From assembly GCF_003286085.1 (NCBI RefSeq), contig NW_020825706.1, forward strand, positions 3,720,001 through 3,784,000: a stretch of DNA of 64,000 nucleotides, in the 5' to 3' direction. Shown piece after piece: positions 39,640-50,945 of this stretch. The position numbers and the translations under genes were made by a program. Source of the stretch: Drosophila persimilis (lineage: Eukaryota > Arthropoda > Insecta > Diptera > Drosophilidae). The notes below the pieces were generated by a model, which was given only the letters and a program-made list of their open reading frames with translations, did not search any database and was not told the DNA's origin. Every line of letters starts with the position of its first letter. The first letter of the stretch is position 1.

Positions 39640-40625
39640 AAATAATTGTAAATAATAAAAAATTAAGAGGTATCGCGGACTCGGGATTGTCAATAAATAT
39701 AATAAAAGAAAACTATACAGATTCCAAAGTCGATAGCGACAACCTCACCGTCCATACTATCAAGGGACCCGTCCGTCTGACTCAGAGCATTACACGTAAT
39801 GCAACCAAAAACTGTCCAAAAAACAAAAATTTTATATTCATAATTTTTCTGAAAATTATGACATACTCTTAGGCAGAGAATATTTGATGGCCGGCAAAGC
39901 CGTCATCGATTACCGAAATGAAACGGTAACGTTTGGAGAAAGGTCATACCCAATCATCCAAAGTGGAGAAGCAATTGCCGACGGCAAGACCGCACACAAA
40001 GGTGATAAGTCATCTTCAAAGGAAGATATAACTACACCCAAGTGCCTTGACCCATCTCCTGAAGGAGAGCAATACTTCGCTTCCGCATTAGAGAATGAAT
40101 TAAGGGAATGTAACCAGCTAAGGTTGGAACATGTAAATGACGAAGAAAAGGAGAAACTAAAGAAAGTTCTCTATGAATTTAAGGACGTGCAGTATAAAGA
40201 AGGTGACATTTTGACCTTCACTAGTACTATAAAGCACGAAATTAAAACCCATCACGAAGATCCTGTATATCGTCGACCATATAAATATGCTCAAATACAC
40301 GATCAGGAAGTGACCCAACAAATAAAAGATATGATTAGACAGGGAATCATTCGTAAGTCGAATTCTCCCTATTGTGCACCCATTTCTATGATATCAAAGA
40401 AGATAGATGCTTCAGGAAAGCAAAAATATCGAATGGTAGTAGATTATCGAAGTCTAAACGAGGTGACAATCAAGGATAAATTTCCTACACCCAGAATGGA
40501 CGAAATACTAGATAAACTAGGTAGGTGCCAATATTTCACAAAAATCGATTTAGCTAAAGGATTCCATCAAATTCCTATGGAACCTAGCTCAATCCCAAAA
40601 ACAGCTTTCTCCACTAAGCATGGTC
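39640..40625 (+). pseudogene. pol: Protease and RT fingers of copy B
   Basis: Protease segment with ADSGLSINII near 39680 (S to L beside the active site), then the same frameshift as copy A near 39810-39870, then an open frame 39884-40625 with YRMVVDYRSLNEVT and [14 protein letters not shown]. At STKHGP the RT ends and the sequence jumps to the integrase N-region: a deletion that removed the YLDD box, connection and all of RNase H. Confidence 0.85.
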
Positions 40626-41519
40626 CATGAAAATCGGTTGGTTTGGTTTAAAGGAAAATTCTACTACCCCGATTATCAAAAGTGAATCCAAAATATTATC
40701 AATGAATGTCCTACGTGCAACGTTGCTAAAACAGAGAGAGCATTGTAACACCAATCTAACCTTCCAAATCACCTCTGAAATACAAAATATCAGAGAAAAG
40801 TATGCCATGGATTTCTATTTGGTAGGCAATCAACAATTCCTATCATGCATTGATGTATATTCTAAATTCGCTACCCTTGTAGAAGTTAAGAGTCGTGACT
40901 GGTTAGATACAAAGAGAGCCATCATAAAAGTCTTTAACGAAATGGGCAAGCCACAGGGAATTAAAGCCGACAAAGATTCAGCCTTTATGTGCGCAGCATT
41001 GCAAGCATGGTTGAATGCGGAAAATGTGAAAATCGAAATCACTACCAGTAAAAACGGAGTTTCTGATGTAGAACGGCTACATAAAACGATCAATGAAAAA
41101 TTAAGAATCATTTCAAGCGAGGATAACATTCGAGTTAATTCTATACACTTATAACCATAAAACGGTTCATAATACTACAAAAAGATCCCCAGCTGATATC
41201 TTCCTGTACGCCGGACTACCAGATTATAACACCCAGCTGAATAAAGTTAGGAATATCAATCATTTGAATAACGATCGAATTGACTTTGAAGTAGACACAC
41301 GCTACAAGAATGCACCCCTAGTTAAAACAAAAACAACCAACCCGTTCAAAAGAACAGGGGAAATTAGGCAGGTAGACGAAAAGCACTTTGAAGAGAAAAA
41401 TAGAGGGAGAAAAATCACCCACTATAAAACGAAATTCAAAAGAAAGAAAAAATCTAATAAAAGTAAATACGATAATTGCAGAGTACCCGAAGAGAGTACG
41501 GGGCATCCGGAGCTACAAC
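40626..41519 (+). pseudogene. pol: Integrase of copy B
   Basis: Starts inside the zinc finger region (NWFKGKFYYPDYQK-like, with a TGA near 40682 and a frameshift), then the core in one frame with MDFYLVGNQQF, KADKDSAFMCA and VSDVERLHKT, so the three acidic residues remain. A deletion near 41130 (DNIRVNSIHL) breaks the frame. The basic tail (RGRKITHYKTKFKRKKK) is at 41385-41460. Confidence 0.85.
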
Positions 41520-42496
41520 ATGATTAAGATTATAATCTTACTAATGTTCACCGTCCTACAATCGACAGGACAGAATATAGAGATAGATCCCATCAACTCA
41601 AGGAATGGATATCTCATATTCAAAACAAATACCATTAACATACCCATTAATTATGAATACCATTATATAATAATTAATATAACAAGAACAGATGAAACAT
41701 ATCAGAGTTTACTAGAACAGGCAATCCAATTTAATAACGATATCCAAGTTCAATATTTAGTCGAGAAATTGCAACGTGAATTCAACGGCATAAAAATAGC
41801 CAAAAGAAACAGAAGAGGCCTTATAAATGCAGTAGGCACAATATATAAATATCTATTTGGAACGTTAGATCAAGATGATAAGGTCGAATTAGAAGGGAAA
41901 TTGGACAATCTGGCTAGCCACAGTGTTCAAGTTAACGAATTAAATTTAGTAATTCAAGCAGTAAATTCCGGCATAGAAGTTGTCAATAAATTAAACAAAG
42001 ATAATGACAGAAATAAGCAACTAGAAATATTAATATTTAACCTTCAACATTTTACTGAGTACATAGAGGATATGGAATTAGGCATGCAGCTAACAAGATT
42101 AGGTATCTTTAATCCAAAATTAAATGAAACACATCGATTCAGAGAAATTATTAAATATCAAAACATCTACTTGGTTAAAATCAGACACTAACGAAATACT
42201 AATAATTTCCAACATCCCACGAGAGATCAGAAATATTTCTATACTTAAAATTGTTCCATATCCAGATGAAGATAATAACATCCTCACTGACCTAACGCAA
42301 AACAATTATTACATTCTAGAAAACGAGGTATATGAAAAAGAATCAAAACGAAAAATAAATGACGAATGTATTTCAGGAATAGTCAAACAAGTAGAAACAA
42401 AATGTCCATACACCAAAGCACACCAAAACTTTCAAATAAGTTTCATAGAACCCAATATATTGTTAACTTGGAAATTACCAAAAACCTTATTAAACC
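41520..42496 (+). pseudogene. env: Envelope of copy B, 5' part
   Basis: ATG 41520 gives the leader MIKIIILLMFTVLQSTGQ, a plausible signal peptide missing from copy A. The RNRR cleavage site and fusion-peptide-like stretch follow, as in copy A. A 14-bp deletion near 42120 shifts the frame; the next frame runs 42124-42496 and is cut by the LTR of element C. The remaining env lies at 50946-51095. The gene is non-functional. Confidence 0.85.
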
Positions 42497-43101
42497 GGAA
42501 AATGTTCAGTTGCAGAAGTATGCTTAAGTAATAGCTTATAAGACCCGTCGGCATAACACAGTGACACCGCGACACAGTGTTCCATTTAACATGCAATATA
42601 ATACCTCACGACAACACACTAGCCAATGCAGTGAGTTCTGCTGACAACACACTAGCCACTGCAGTGAGTTCTGCTGACAATGCACTCTCTCCGCCACTGC
42701 AGTGAGTTCTGCTGACAATGCACTCTCTCCGCAGAGTGCGAAGACAGCGGAGGCAGTTGCTGACCATCAAAATGTCGCAATTGCCCACCAGACACTAAAA
42801 TTATCCATAATACACAAAACATATATTTTACAGACTCAGCACTTTTGTACCTTTTATAACCTATAAATAAGAATTATTTTTGTCAATAAAATCAGTATCA
42901 GAAACAGTACCATAACTGCCTGTCACTCATCTTCCATCGCAATCATCAGAGGCTGTCGCCGTGTCTTCAGACCCTCCCTTGCGCACCGTAGGATACCCAC
43001 TCCGCAGTCCAACTGGTTCAAGTTCTAGTTGCGACGACCAAACTGTAGACGGTTTATGTACCGTATGCAACCCAGCTTCCTACACACACACACACATTAA
43101 C
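42497..43101 (+). repeat. 5' LTR of element C
   Basis: TGTTCAGTTGCAGAAG (TG at 42503) to ...CACACACATTAAC(A). It contains a tandem of about 38-bp units (gacaacacactagcc-ctgcagtgagttctgct), with one more unit than the 3' LTR, an aataaaatcag poly(A) signal near 42888, and a CA microsatellite at the end. Confidence 0.85.
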
Positions 43102-43104
43102 ATT

Positions 43105-43122
43105 TGGTGACCCCGACCTTGG
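43105..43122 (+). promoter_or_regulatory. Primer binding site of element C
   Basis: TGGTGACCCCGACCTTGG, same core as elements H and J, just inside the LTR. Confidence 0.75.
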
Positions 43123-43516
43123 TCATCCTTTCAAACTGTCAGACAAGCTACAGTGAAAGGATTCGATCTGGACATCAGATTGAAGCAGTCAACAGGACAT
43201 CTTCAATAAAAATTTGGCACCAGGCCATACACTTACGGTAGCATCTCCTACCAATAAGTATCACTCTGGCAAATCTGACATATTCAGGTTATCAGCCCAC
43301 AGAAAAACAGCTATAGAATTCGACTACCACCAAGGTAATCAATTTTTGTTGTTCCGTGCGTTCCATAGATTGGAAACAGCACAAATCCCTCCATCCAACA
43401 CATCACCTGTACTATTACCTTTCTGACCGACAACGGTTGCGATTCGGAGCGTATCCAGCTGCAAAGCAAATAAAACACTCCCAACGGGTCGAAAGGAATA
43501 AGTACAAACAGATAGA

Positions 43517-45808
43517 ATGGATAAACATATGGAGGCAGAAGCTGCCGCTACAATGGCAATGGATGTGCAGCAAGAGATTGGTGAGGAAATATCGAGGTGC
43601 ATTCGGAACTTTAAAAAAGATTCCCAAGAACGAAAGCAAACGGCCTCTTATTTTCAAGCCAAAATATCAGCACTAGAAAATGCGTGGAATCGCTTCAACA
43701 AAAACGACTCCAAACTTCGCGATACAGGCAAAACGGATGAATACGTAAAATTCCGTGAAGACTTACGTACAACATGTAAGCAATACATTGCGATGTTTAC
43801 CGAATGCATGGATAAGCTATCACAAACGTCTAGTGCTCGTGGGGAACGTCAAATCGTCTTTAAAGAAAGGCATGAGAATCCTCCGGTAGCTCCCAAAGAA
43901 AGCGGTCTGATCCAGCAGTCCTCGAAGGATTACAGCAAACTTCTTTCACTATGTCGCCGACAAAAGGCTATAGTAGAGTCCGTTAAGCGCAATCTGAAAC
44001 AACTTTCAGAGGCGGAAGGACGCACATCAAGTGATTTGATAAAATCACTATGGACTCAAGCGCAGGAAGTCCACTTCACAATTCATGAGGAATACGAGGA
44101 CCCAGCGGAAGGAGGATATGACATGGAATCCTATCTAACACTGGAAAGTAAGGTCCAAAGAGCATTGGCAAAATCAGCCACACCAAACACGGATAACGTG
44201 CAGCTGCCACGGATCAGCATCCCAAAGTTTGATGGGGATCTATTAAAATGGACCCAGTTCTTCGATCTTTTCTCATGCATGGTGCATGAGACCAACATGC
44301 CTACGGTGAAAAAGATGTGGTATCTTAAAACCACCGTTACCGGCGAGGCAGAAAGACTGATTCGACATATCGATCTAAAGGAAGAAAATTATGAAGCCGC
44401 TTGGGAAATACTAGTTGACGCATACAACAATCCCAGAGATGTTTCAAACACGGTACTGAACCGCTTCCTCAATCACCAAACAATTAATGACGATCCCAAG
44501 TCATTAAAAGAGTTGTATATAACAACCATAGAATCCCTTGCATCACTAAAGGGATTGGGCATCAATATATCTACATGGGATCCGATATTGATTGCCATTA
44601 TCAGAAAAAAACTGGATGTAACAAATAAGGCCTTGTATGAGCAATCATTGGGAAGCTCAAAGGACATTCAGGCCCTGGATACGATGCTTCAGTTCCTTGA
44701 GCAAAGAATCCGGGTTCTAGGAACCAGTAAGAAGCCACCAGCATCAAGGAGAGAGCCAAAAGGCACGACATGTGCATCAGCAAAAACAGTGAGAGCGCGA
44801 GCACCCTTATGCACATTCTGCAAGAAAGCAAGCCATTGGCTCTACGGATGCGAAGAATTTCGCTCCAAATCTCCATCAGAACGACTAAATTGGGTACAAA
44901 AACAAAAAATGTGCGTTAATTGTTTTAGAACAAATCACAAAACAAACGCATGCCCCGGTCGAAACTGCTTCAAGTGTGACAAGAAGCACAACACGATGCT
45001 ACATTTGGAAACAGCATCAGGCGCAGCTCCGACGGTTGGTGCAGCAAGTAACAATAGTTACAATCTTCTGGCCACAGCAAAGGTGGCAGTAGAAGCCAAC
45101 AACGGGCAGGTTGCTAATTTCAGAGCACTGCTAGATTCAGGATCACAGATAAACTTGATCTCTGAACGAATGGCATCAATGTTGTCACTCAAACTAAAAG
45201 ACACAACATTGCGGATCGAAGGAATTGGAGGTCAATCAAAGACCAGCAGAGCACGAGTAAATGTGCTCATGAAATCCCTTCACAATGGTTTTACGCAAAG
45301 AATTGAAGCTTTCGTATTACCACAGATAATAGCTGACCAACCAGCTCAGGCACTCGATTCAGAGAGCTTAAACATATCAAGAAGGATCTCACTGGCAGAT
45401 CCAAACTTCCATAAGCCAGGCAAAATCGACATGCTAATCGGAGCCGAGCATTATTACTCGCTGCTGCTACCAGATCAACAGCAGCTAAGGACAGGAGGCC
45501 CGTTGCTACAAAACACGAAACTGGGATGGATTGTGGCAGGAAAAGTCAAATCTGCCCACAATTCCTCACCCATTTGTGCAACGGGAGTAAACGAGCTCAT
45601 GGAAAGATTCTGGACTCTGGACAATCTAGAGACGGAAGACAAACCACGCACTCCAGTGGAAGCACGATGCGAAGCTCATTTTATAGAAAATCCTCAGACA
45701 GCTTCAGACGGCCGTTTTATTGTAAAGCTCCCATTTTCCGAACACCCTTCAGCCCTGGGGGAGTCGTTGGAAACCGCAACAAAAAGATTCCTAGCGTTGG
45801 AGCGGTGA
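43517..45808 (+). CDS. gag: Gag and protease of element C
   Basis: ATG 43517 opens 763 codons: N-terminal helices (KQTASYFQAKISALENAW), BEL core (LPRISIPKFDGDLLKWTQF), cysteine knuckles near residues 431-490 (CTFCKKASHWLYGC; CVNCFRTNHKTNAC; CFKCDKKHNTMLH), aspartic protease near 535 (ALLDSGSQINLIS), and the LGWIVAGKVK linker toward RT. The frame ends at a TGA (45806-45808) in the middle of a conserved RT-leading segment. The same frame then continues to about 45965, so this is a nonsense mutation, not the natural end. Confidence 0.9.
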   Translation: MDKHMEAEAAATMAMDVQQEIGEEISRCIRNFKKDSQERKQTASYFQAKISALENAWNRFNKNDSKLRDTGKTDEYVKFREDLRTTCKQYIAMFTECMDKLSQTSSARGERQIVFKERHENPPVAPKESGLIQQSSKDYSKLLSLCRRQKAIVESVKRNLKQLSEAEGRTSSDLIKSLWTQAQEVHFTIHEEYEDPAEGGYDMESYLTLESKVQRALAKSATPNTDNVQLPRISIPKFDGDLLKWTQFFDLFSCMVHETNMPTVKKMWYLKTTVTGEAERLIRHIDLKEENYEAAWEILVDAYNNPRDVSNTVLNRFLNHQTINDDPKSLKELYITTIESLASLKGLGINISTWDPILIAIIRKKLDVTNKALYEQSLGSSKDIQALDTMLQFLEQRIRVLGTSKKPPASRREPKGTTCASAKTVRARAPLCTFCKKASHWLYGCEEFRSKSPSERLNWVQKQKMCVNCFRTNHKTNACPGRNCFKCDKKHNTMLHLETASGAAPTVGAASNNSYNLLATAKVAVEANNGQVANFRALLDSGSQINLISERMASMLSLKLKDTTLRIEGIGGQSKTSRARVNVLMKSLHNGFTQRIEAFVLPQIIADQPAQALDSESLNISRRISLADPNFHKPGKIDMLIGAEHYYSLLLPDQQQLRTGGPLLQNTKLGWIVAGKVKSAHNSSPICATGVNELMERFWTLDNLETEDKPRTPVEARCEAHFIENPQTASDGRFIVKLPFSEHPSALGESLETATKRFLALER

Positions 45809-47499
45809 AGCTCAACAGAAACTTGGAAGAGTTATGTGGACTTCATGGAAGAGTATGAAGGGCTAGGACATATGAAGATTGTGCCAGCATCAAAAGTTCC
45901 CAAAAGGCACTACTTCATTCCACATCATTGTGTACTCAAACCTGAGAGCACCACCACAAATCTTCGGTAGTGTTCGATGCATCATGCAAATCAACAAGCG
46001 GGAAATCTTTCAACGACATTCTGCAGGCTGGACCCACCGTTCAGAGCGAACTTATGTCCATTCTGCTACGATTTCGGATTCATAAGTACGTGTTCACAGC
46101 GGACATAGAAAAGATGTACCGGCAAGTGTGGATGAACCCGGAGGATCAATTCCATCAGATGATAGTCTGGAGAAACAATCCATCCGAAGAGATCAGGTAC
46201 TACCGCCTGAAAACAGTAACATATGGGACAACAGCTGCTCCGTTCCTAGCAACGAAATGTCTGGATCATTTGGCAATACAATACAAAGACAGACTACCAG
46301 TCGGATCAACAACATTAAAAACCGATTTCTATGTTGACGACTGTCTAACTGGAGCAAACACGATTCCAGAGGCAATTCATGTTCGACAAGAACTAAATAA
46401 GATATTACTACCGTCCGGATTCAAATTGCGCAAGTGGTGCTCCAACAATGAGCAACTTCTCCAAGGAATCCCCAAAGAGGATATTGTAACCGACGTAAAA
46501 CTAGGAGAGACACTAGAGCACTACAGCGTGAAAACTCTGGGTCTCATCTGGATGCCGAAGAAGGATACATTGTGTGGACGAACACAGAAAAGCCAGGCTA
46601 CACGCATCACCAAACGGGTGGTATGCTCCGAACTGGCCCAAATCTTTGACCCACTAGGACTCTTTGCACCAGTGGTAGTCAAGGCAAAAATCTTCATGCA
46701 ACAACTTTGGAAGCTCAAACTGGATTGGGATGACGAATTACCATTGCAACACCAAACCGAATGGAAAGAATACCGGGACGACTTACAAACTTTGAACAAA
46801 ATGCAAATTCCCCGGCATATCTACGATGGAAAAATTCCAGTTACACAAGAACTCCACACGTTTGTAGATGCATCAGAACGAGCATATGGCGCAGCAGTAT
46901 ATGTACGCGCTACATACAAAAACAACCAAGTGTCAGTAAGTCTGCTCTGTTCGAAATCACGTGTGGCGCCGACAGCCAAACAATCGCTACCACGGTTAGA
47001 ACTTTGTGCTGCAGTCCTCGGTGCCGAGCTCACAAACCGAGTCCGACAGGATCTGCACATGGACATTAACACGGTTTCAGGATGGCTTTGGAGTGATTCC
47101 ACAGTTGTGTTATCCTGGATAAACGCACCGTCATCAACATACCATACCTTTGTGGCGAATCGAATAGCCAAAATCCAGGCATTAACAAACCAGTCACAAT
47201 GGCGTCACGTGTCATCGGCCAACAACGCAGCCGATGTCCTGTCGAGAGGAATCGCAGCAAGCAGGCTGGCAGATCACAATCTGTGGTTATATGGACCACT
47301 ATTCTTGCACGGATCTCGAGACAACTGGACGAAGGCACCCAACATAGAACCTAGCAATCTTGAGAGAAAGGCCAAACATGTGAGCTTGCCAATCATACCT
47401 AGTGCACTTGGGGATGAATTATATACTTGCAAACATAGCAACTCGTTTCATTGCGGGAGCTACATGAGGAGAACATGCAATGTGGTGCTCAAGCATTAA
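45809..47499 (+). pseudogene. pol: Reverse transcriptase and RNase H of element C
   Basis: After the TGA the frame continues (HYFIPHHCVLKPESTTT), and a one-base loss near 45965 moves it to the frame 45970-47499. That frame holds RT (VFDASCKSTSGKSFNDIL, ADIEKMYRQVWMNPEDQF, catalytic FYVDDCLTGA near 46328) and RNase H (HTFVDASERAYGAAVYV, LPRLELCAAVLGAEL, WLWSDSTVVLSWI, SANNAADVLSRGI). Both catalytic sites are intact. The RNase H-integrase linker is shorter than in E or H. A frameshift at about 47460-47490 leads into integrase. Confidence 0.9.
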
Positions 47500-48134
47500 G
47501 GGCAATCGCAAGACAACAATATTGGATTATCAATGACAAGACAATGGCTAGAAGCATCATCCACAGCTGTGTTAGATGCACCAAGGCTAGACCAAAGCTG
47601 ATGCACCAGATCATGGGCAATCTCCCAGCACAACGAGTCACACAAGCACGCCCGTTTCTTAACGCAGGCGTCGACTACTGTGGACCAATCGCGATCCACC
47701 ATAAGATCCGAGGCAAAAGACCTGATAAGGCATACATCGCCGTGTTCTGCTGCTTTTCCACAAAGGCAGTACACCTGGAGCTGGTAAGCGACTTGACCAC
47801 AGATGCATTCTTGGCCGCCCTGCGTCGATTCTTAAGTAGACGTGGGAAGTGCCAAACTATTCATTGCGACAATGCAACGAACTTTGTGGGTGCAAACAAC
47901 CAGCTTAAAGAATTAGAAGACTCTATATTCAGCTCAAAGGCAAGCGCTCATTGCAACAAAAAACAAGTGGATTTTAAATTCATTCCTCCCAGGGCCCCAT
48001 CGTTCGGCGGCCTCTGGGAAGCGGCGGTAAAATCAGCAAAAAAGCTGTTGATAACAACCACCAACACAGCCTCATTGACAGTGATAATCGAAATTGAAGC
48101 AATTCTCATCTCTCGACCCATCACTCCAATGTGA
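47451..48134 (+). pseudogene. pol: Integrase core of element C
   Basis: The zinc finger is partly altered (HEENMQCGAQAL where H or F has HAGAQ/HAGPQ, then CVRCTKARP). The core is complete: GVDYCGPI, IHCDNATNFVGA and FGGLWEAAVKSAKK supply D, D and E. The frame stops at a TGA (48132-48134) after ISRPITPM, and the same frame carries on with the C-terminal domain, so again a single nonsense change. Confidence 0.85.
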
Positions 48135-50360
48135 AATGATCCCACTGATACAACAGCGCTCACCCCAGGACACTTCTTGATTGGTGAACCATTGACAACG
48201 CCTCCTGTCGTCAATGCTGATCATCAAGGAAGAACATTGGTCAAGCGCTGGGAATTGGTATCGCGCCTAAAGCATTCATTCTGGAAACAATGGTCTACAG
48301 AATACCTCCAAGAATTGCAAGCTCGGCATAAATGGAAGACCGCTTCACCAAACGTACCTGAAGGATTATTAGTTTTGGTTAAAGAAGACAACCTTCCTGT
48401 AATGAAGTGGCCAATGGGTCGCATCATTAAGACATATCCTGGACAGGACAACCACGTACGAGTGGTTGACGTTAAGACAGCATCTGGCGTATACAAGCGC
48501 CCGATCACTCGTCTAGCGCCGCTCTTTCCAGAAGATGTGGCAATCAAACGCCCCCACAACGTGATCAGTGACACCACGGAGATTGATGAACCACCCACAC
48601 AGCGAACAACAAAATTGTCACCTACACTAACATCAACGTTAGTGGTGCTGTTGCTCATGCTTCCATTAGCTTTGTCACAGTCAATAAATGTGACACTATT
48701 CTCAAACAAGCCTGGAATATTCTATGAGAAACTTGGAACATCAAGAATAGCAACGTCTGAGTGGACCATGATCGTATACTATGACTTGGACCCATATTGG
48801 AAGGATATGCAACTAATGTCTGCCGGAATTTCAGAGTTACGATACATGTGCCCTGAACTAAAAAATGTTCCGGCATGTGACTCCATAGTTCAACACTTTC
48901 AACATGTGTATAACGAGCTACAAGCAGGAAGCGTTTTAATGAAAAACTCTCGAAAACGCAGATCGCCGCTGGACATCATAGGAAATGTAGCAAGCAGCCT
49001 GTTTGGTGTTCTCGACGCAAAACACGCAGAAGAGATGACTCAAGTGATTGAGAAAGTGAAAACCAATGAAGACTTTCTACTACATCTGCTCCAAAACCAA
49101 ACATCAATTGTCGACGCGACAATAAACGTAGTCAGAAAGGACAAATTAACAACTGATAATCGCCTAAAAACTTTGGAACAGCATTTGGCTACTATCAACC
49201 GAGAAAGAGGGTCGTATCACAGCGATCATCTGACTCAAGCGTACTTAGGACTAATAGCACAATTAACGCTGCTCACAACAACTCTCCAACGAATGCAGTC
49301 CGACATATCTGATGTCCTAATCGGTATTCATCATCGGAGAATAAGCCCCACTCTGGTGTCGCCCGAGCAACTAATAGACCAACTAGACCAGATACGGGAT
49401 CATTTGCCACAAGATCAAATTCTGCCGGTCACAACGAAGGAGGTGATTCAACTATACAGAATCATGCGAGCCGAAGGAACCCCTACTGCAAAGCACGACA
49501 TCTTCAAGCTGACGCTACCGCTGGTCTCAACAGCTCAGCTCGAAGTCTTCAGCATCATCCCAATTCCGTTTTGGGATTCAACAAGCTGGAGTCTATTTGA
49601 CCTCAGGACCACCATAGTAACAGTTAACATCCACCGAGACCAGTTCATGGGCACTACCCAAGAGGAATTCCGACGTTGTCTTAAAGTACACAACGAGGAG
49701 TTCATCTGCTTTGACCACCAGACGATCTTCAATGTGGACAATCGCTGTGAGTTTCAACTGTTTAACAATAAAACAGAAACACTGTGTCAGGTAACACACA
49801 CAAAGGCTGACACGGTGTGGCTAAAAACTCAGCATCCAAATAAATGGATCTTCGCAACGCATTCTACAACTAAACTTCAAGCAGTATGCAACGGAGTTCC
49901 GTCAACCATAACACTGGAAGGAACTGGGCTACTCTCCATGGCCCCTGGTTGCACTGCTCGCAATACTAAAGTAAGCATCAGTACCTTCAGCACCACAATC
50001 AGCGAAGTAAAATCGACTTACACTCGATTTGGTGACGTGAACCCACCGGAGACATCACCCTCGCCACCAATGTGGCAACTGAAGAACCAGACATCAGACT
50101 TCCTTCAAGAGCTTGATGATCTACGCCAGCAACTATCAGCCATCAATCAGCACGAGCTGCCACACCATCTCACCACCGTGCAGCACCATCAACTCGTTGC
50201 TTATGCAGCCCTAGCAATATCAATTCTATTGATCATTGCCTTCATTTTCCGGAAGAAGTATCAACTATGGAAACCAAGGCCATCAAATCCCGATCCAGCC
50301 ATGTCATCACCCCCTATACCCCTTGCACGCCGGTTTGCCGTCGACTTGAACGATGGTTGA
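48135..50360 (+). CDS. env: Integrase C-terminus fused to an env-like protein, element C
   Basis: One open frame of over 720 codons. It starts with the BEL integrase tail (LTPGHFLIGEPLTTPPV, ELVSRLKHSFWKQW, PVMKWPMGRIIKTYPGQDN) and continues without a stop into an envelope-like protein. That part has a hydrophobic signal segment (STLVVLLLMLPLALS, near 48635-48680), an extracellular region, a furin-like RKRR site followed by SPLDIIGNVASSLFGVLD, coiled-coil stretches, several cysteines (CLKVHNEEFICFD) and a transmembrane segment near the end (YAALAISILLIIAFIF). The RKRR plus FGVLD layout parallels the env of copies A and B. In-frame fusion of env to pol is known from roo. Whether the protein is processed or functional is not shown. 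Confidence 0.85.
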   Translation, partial: NDPTDTTALTPGHFLIGEPLTTPPVVNADHQGRTLVKRWELVSRLKHSFWKQWSTEYLQELQARHKWKTASPNVPEGLLVLVKEDNLPVMKWPMGRIIKTYPGQDNHVRVVDVKTASGVYKRPITRLAPLFPEDVAIKRPHNVISDTTEIDEPPTQRTTKLSPTLTSTLVVLLLMLPLALSQSINVTLFSNKPGIFYEKLGTSRIATSEWTMIVYYDLDPYWKDMQLMSAGISELRYMCPELKNVPACDSIVQHFQHVYNELQAGSVLMKNSRKRRSPLDIIGNVASSLFGVLDAKHAEEMTQVIEKVKTNEDFLLHLLQNQTSIVDATINVVRKDKLTTDNRLKTLEQHLATINRERGSYHSDHLTQAYLGLIAQLTLLTTTLQRMQSDISDVLIGIHHRRISPTLVSPEQLIDQLDQIRDHLPQDQILPVTTKEVIQLYRIMRAEGTPTAKHDIFKLTLPLVSTAQLEVFSIIPIPFWDSTSWSLFDLRTTIVTVNIHRDQFMGTTQEEFRRCLKVHNEEFICFDHQTIFNVDNRCEFQLFNNKTETLCQVTHTKADTVWLKTQHPNKWIFATHSTTKLQAVCNGVPSTITLEGTGLLSMAPGCTARNTKVSISTFSTTISEVKSTYTRFGDVNPPETSPSPPMWQLKNQTSDFLQELDDLRQQLSAINQHELPHHLTTVQHHQLVAYAALAISILLIIAFIFRKKYQLWKPRPSNPDPAMSSPPIPLARRFAVDLNDG

Positions 50361-50384
50361 ACACAGCTTCAACGGCCGGGAGAA

Positions 50385-50945
50385 TGTTCAGTTGCAGAAG
50401 TATGCTTAAGTAATAGTTTATAAGACCCGTCGGCATAACACAGTGACACCGCGACACAGTGTTCCATTTAACATGCAATATAATACCTCACGACAACACA
50501 CTAGCCTTTGCAGTGAGTTCTGCTGACAACACACTAGCCACTGCAGTGAGTTCTGCTGACAATGCACTCTCTCCGCAGAGTGCGAAGACAGCGGAGGCAG
50601 TTGCTGACCATCAAAATGTCGCAATTGCCCACCAGACACTAAAATTATCCATAATACACAAAACATATATTTTACAGACTCAGCACTTTTGTACCTTTTA
50701 TTACCTATAAATAAGAATCATTTTTGTCAATAAAATCAGTATCAGAAACAGTACCATAACTGCCTGTCACTCATCTTCCATCGCAATCATCAGAGGCTGT
50801 CGCCGTGTCTTCAGACCCTCCCTTGCGCACCGTAGGATACCCACTCCGCAGTCCAACTGGTTCAAGTTCTAGTTGCGACGACCAAACTGTAGACGGTTTA
50901 TGTACCGTATGCAACCCAGCTTCCTACACACACACACACATTAAC
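50385..50945 (+). repeat. 3' LTR of element C
   Basis: TGTTCAGTTGCAG to ACACACATTAAC, preceded by a ggccgggagaa purine-rich tract and followed by AACC and the resumed env of copy B. It has one fewer 38-bp internal unit than the 5' LTR. Confidence 0.85.

Larger units (their letters stand above)
42497..50945 (+). mobile_element. Roo-like BEL/Pao retrotransposon C with envelope domain, full length
   Basis: Two LTRs flank gag, protease, RT, RNase H, integrase and an env-like domain. The host envelope sequence of copy B is interrupted after ...TTAAACC and resumes with AACCAAGATTG, giving a 4-bp AACC target duplication (42493-42496, 50946-50949). Pol and env are in the same frame at the 3' end, as in roo, whose single ORF covers gag, pol and env. 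LTRs are nearly identical apart from a repeat-number difference. There are about four coding lesions. Confidence 0.9.
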
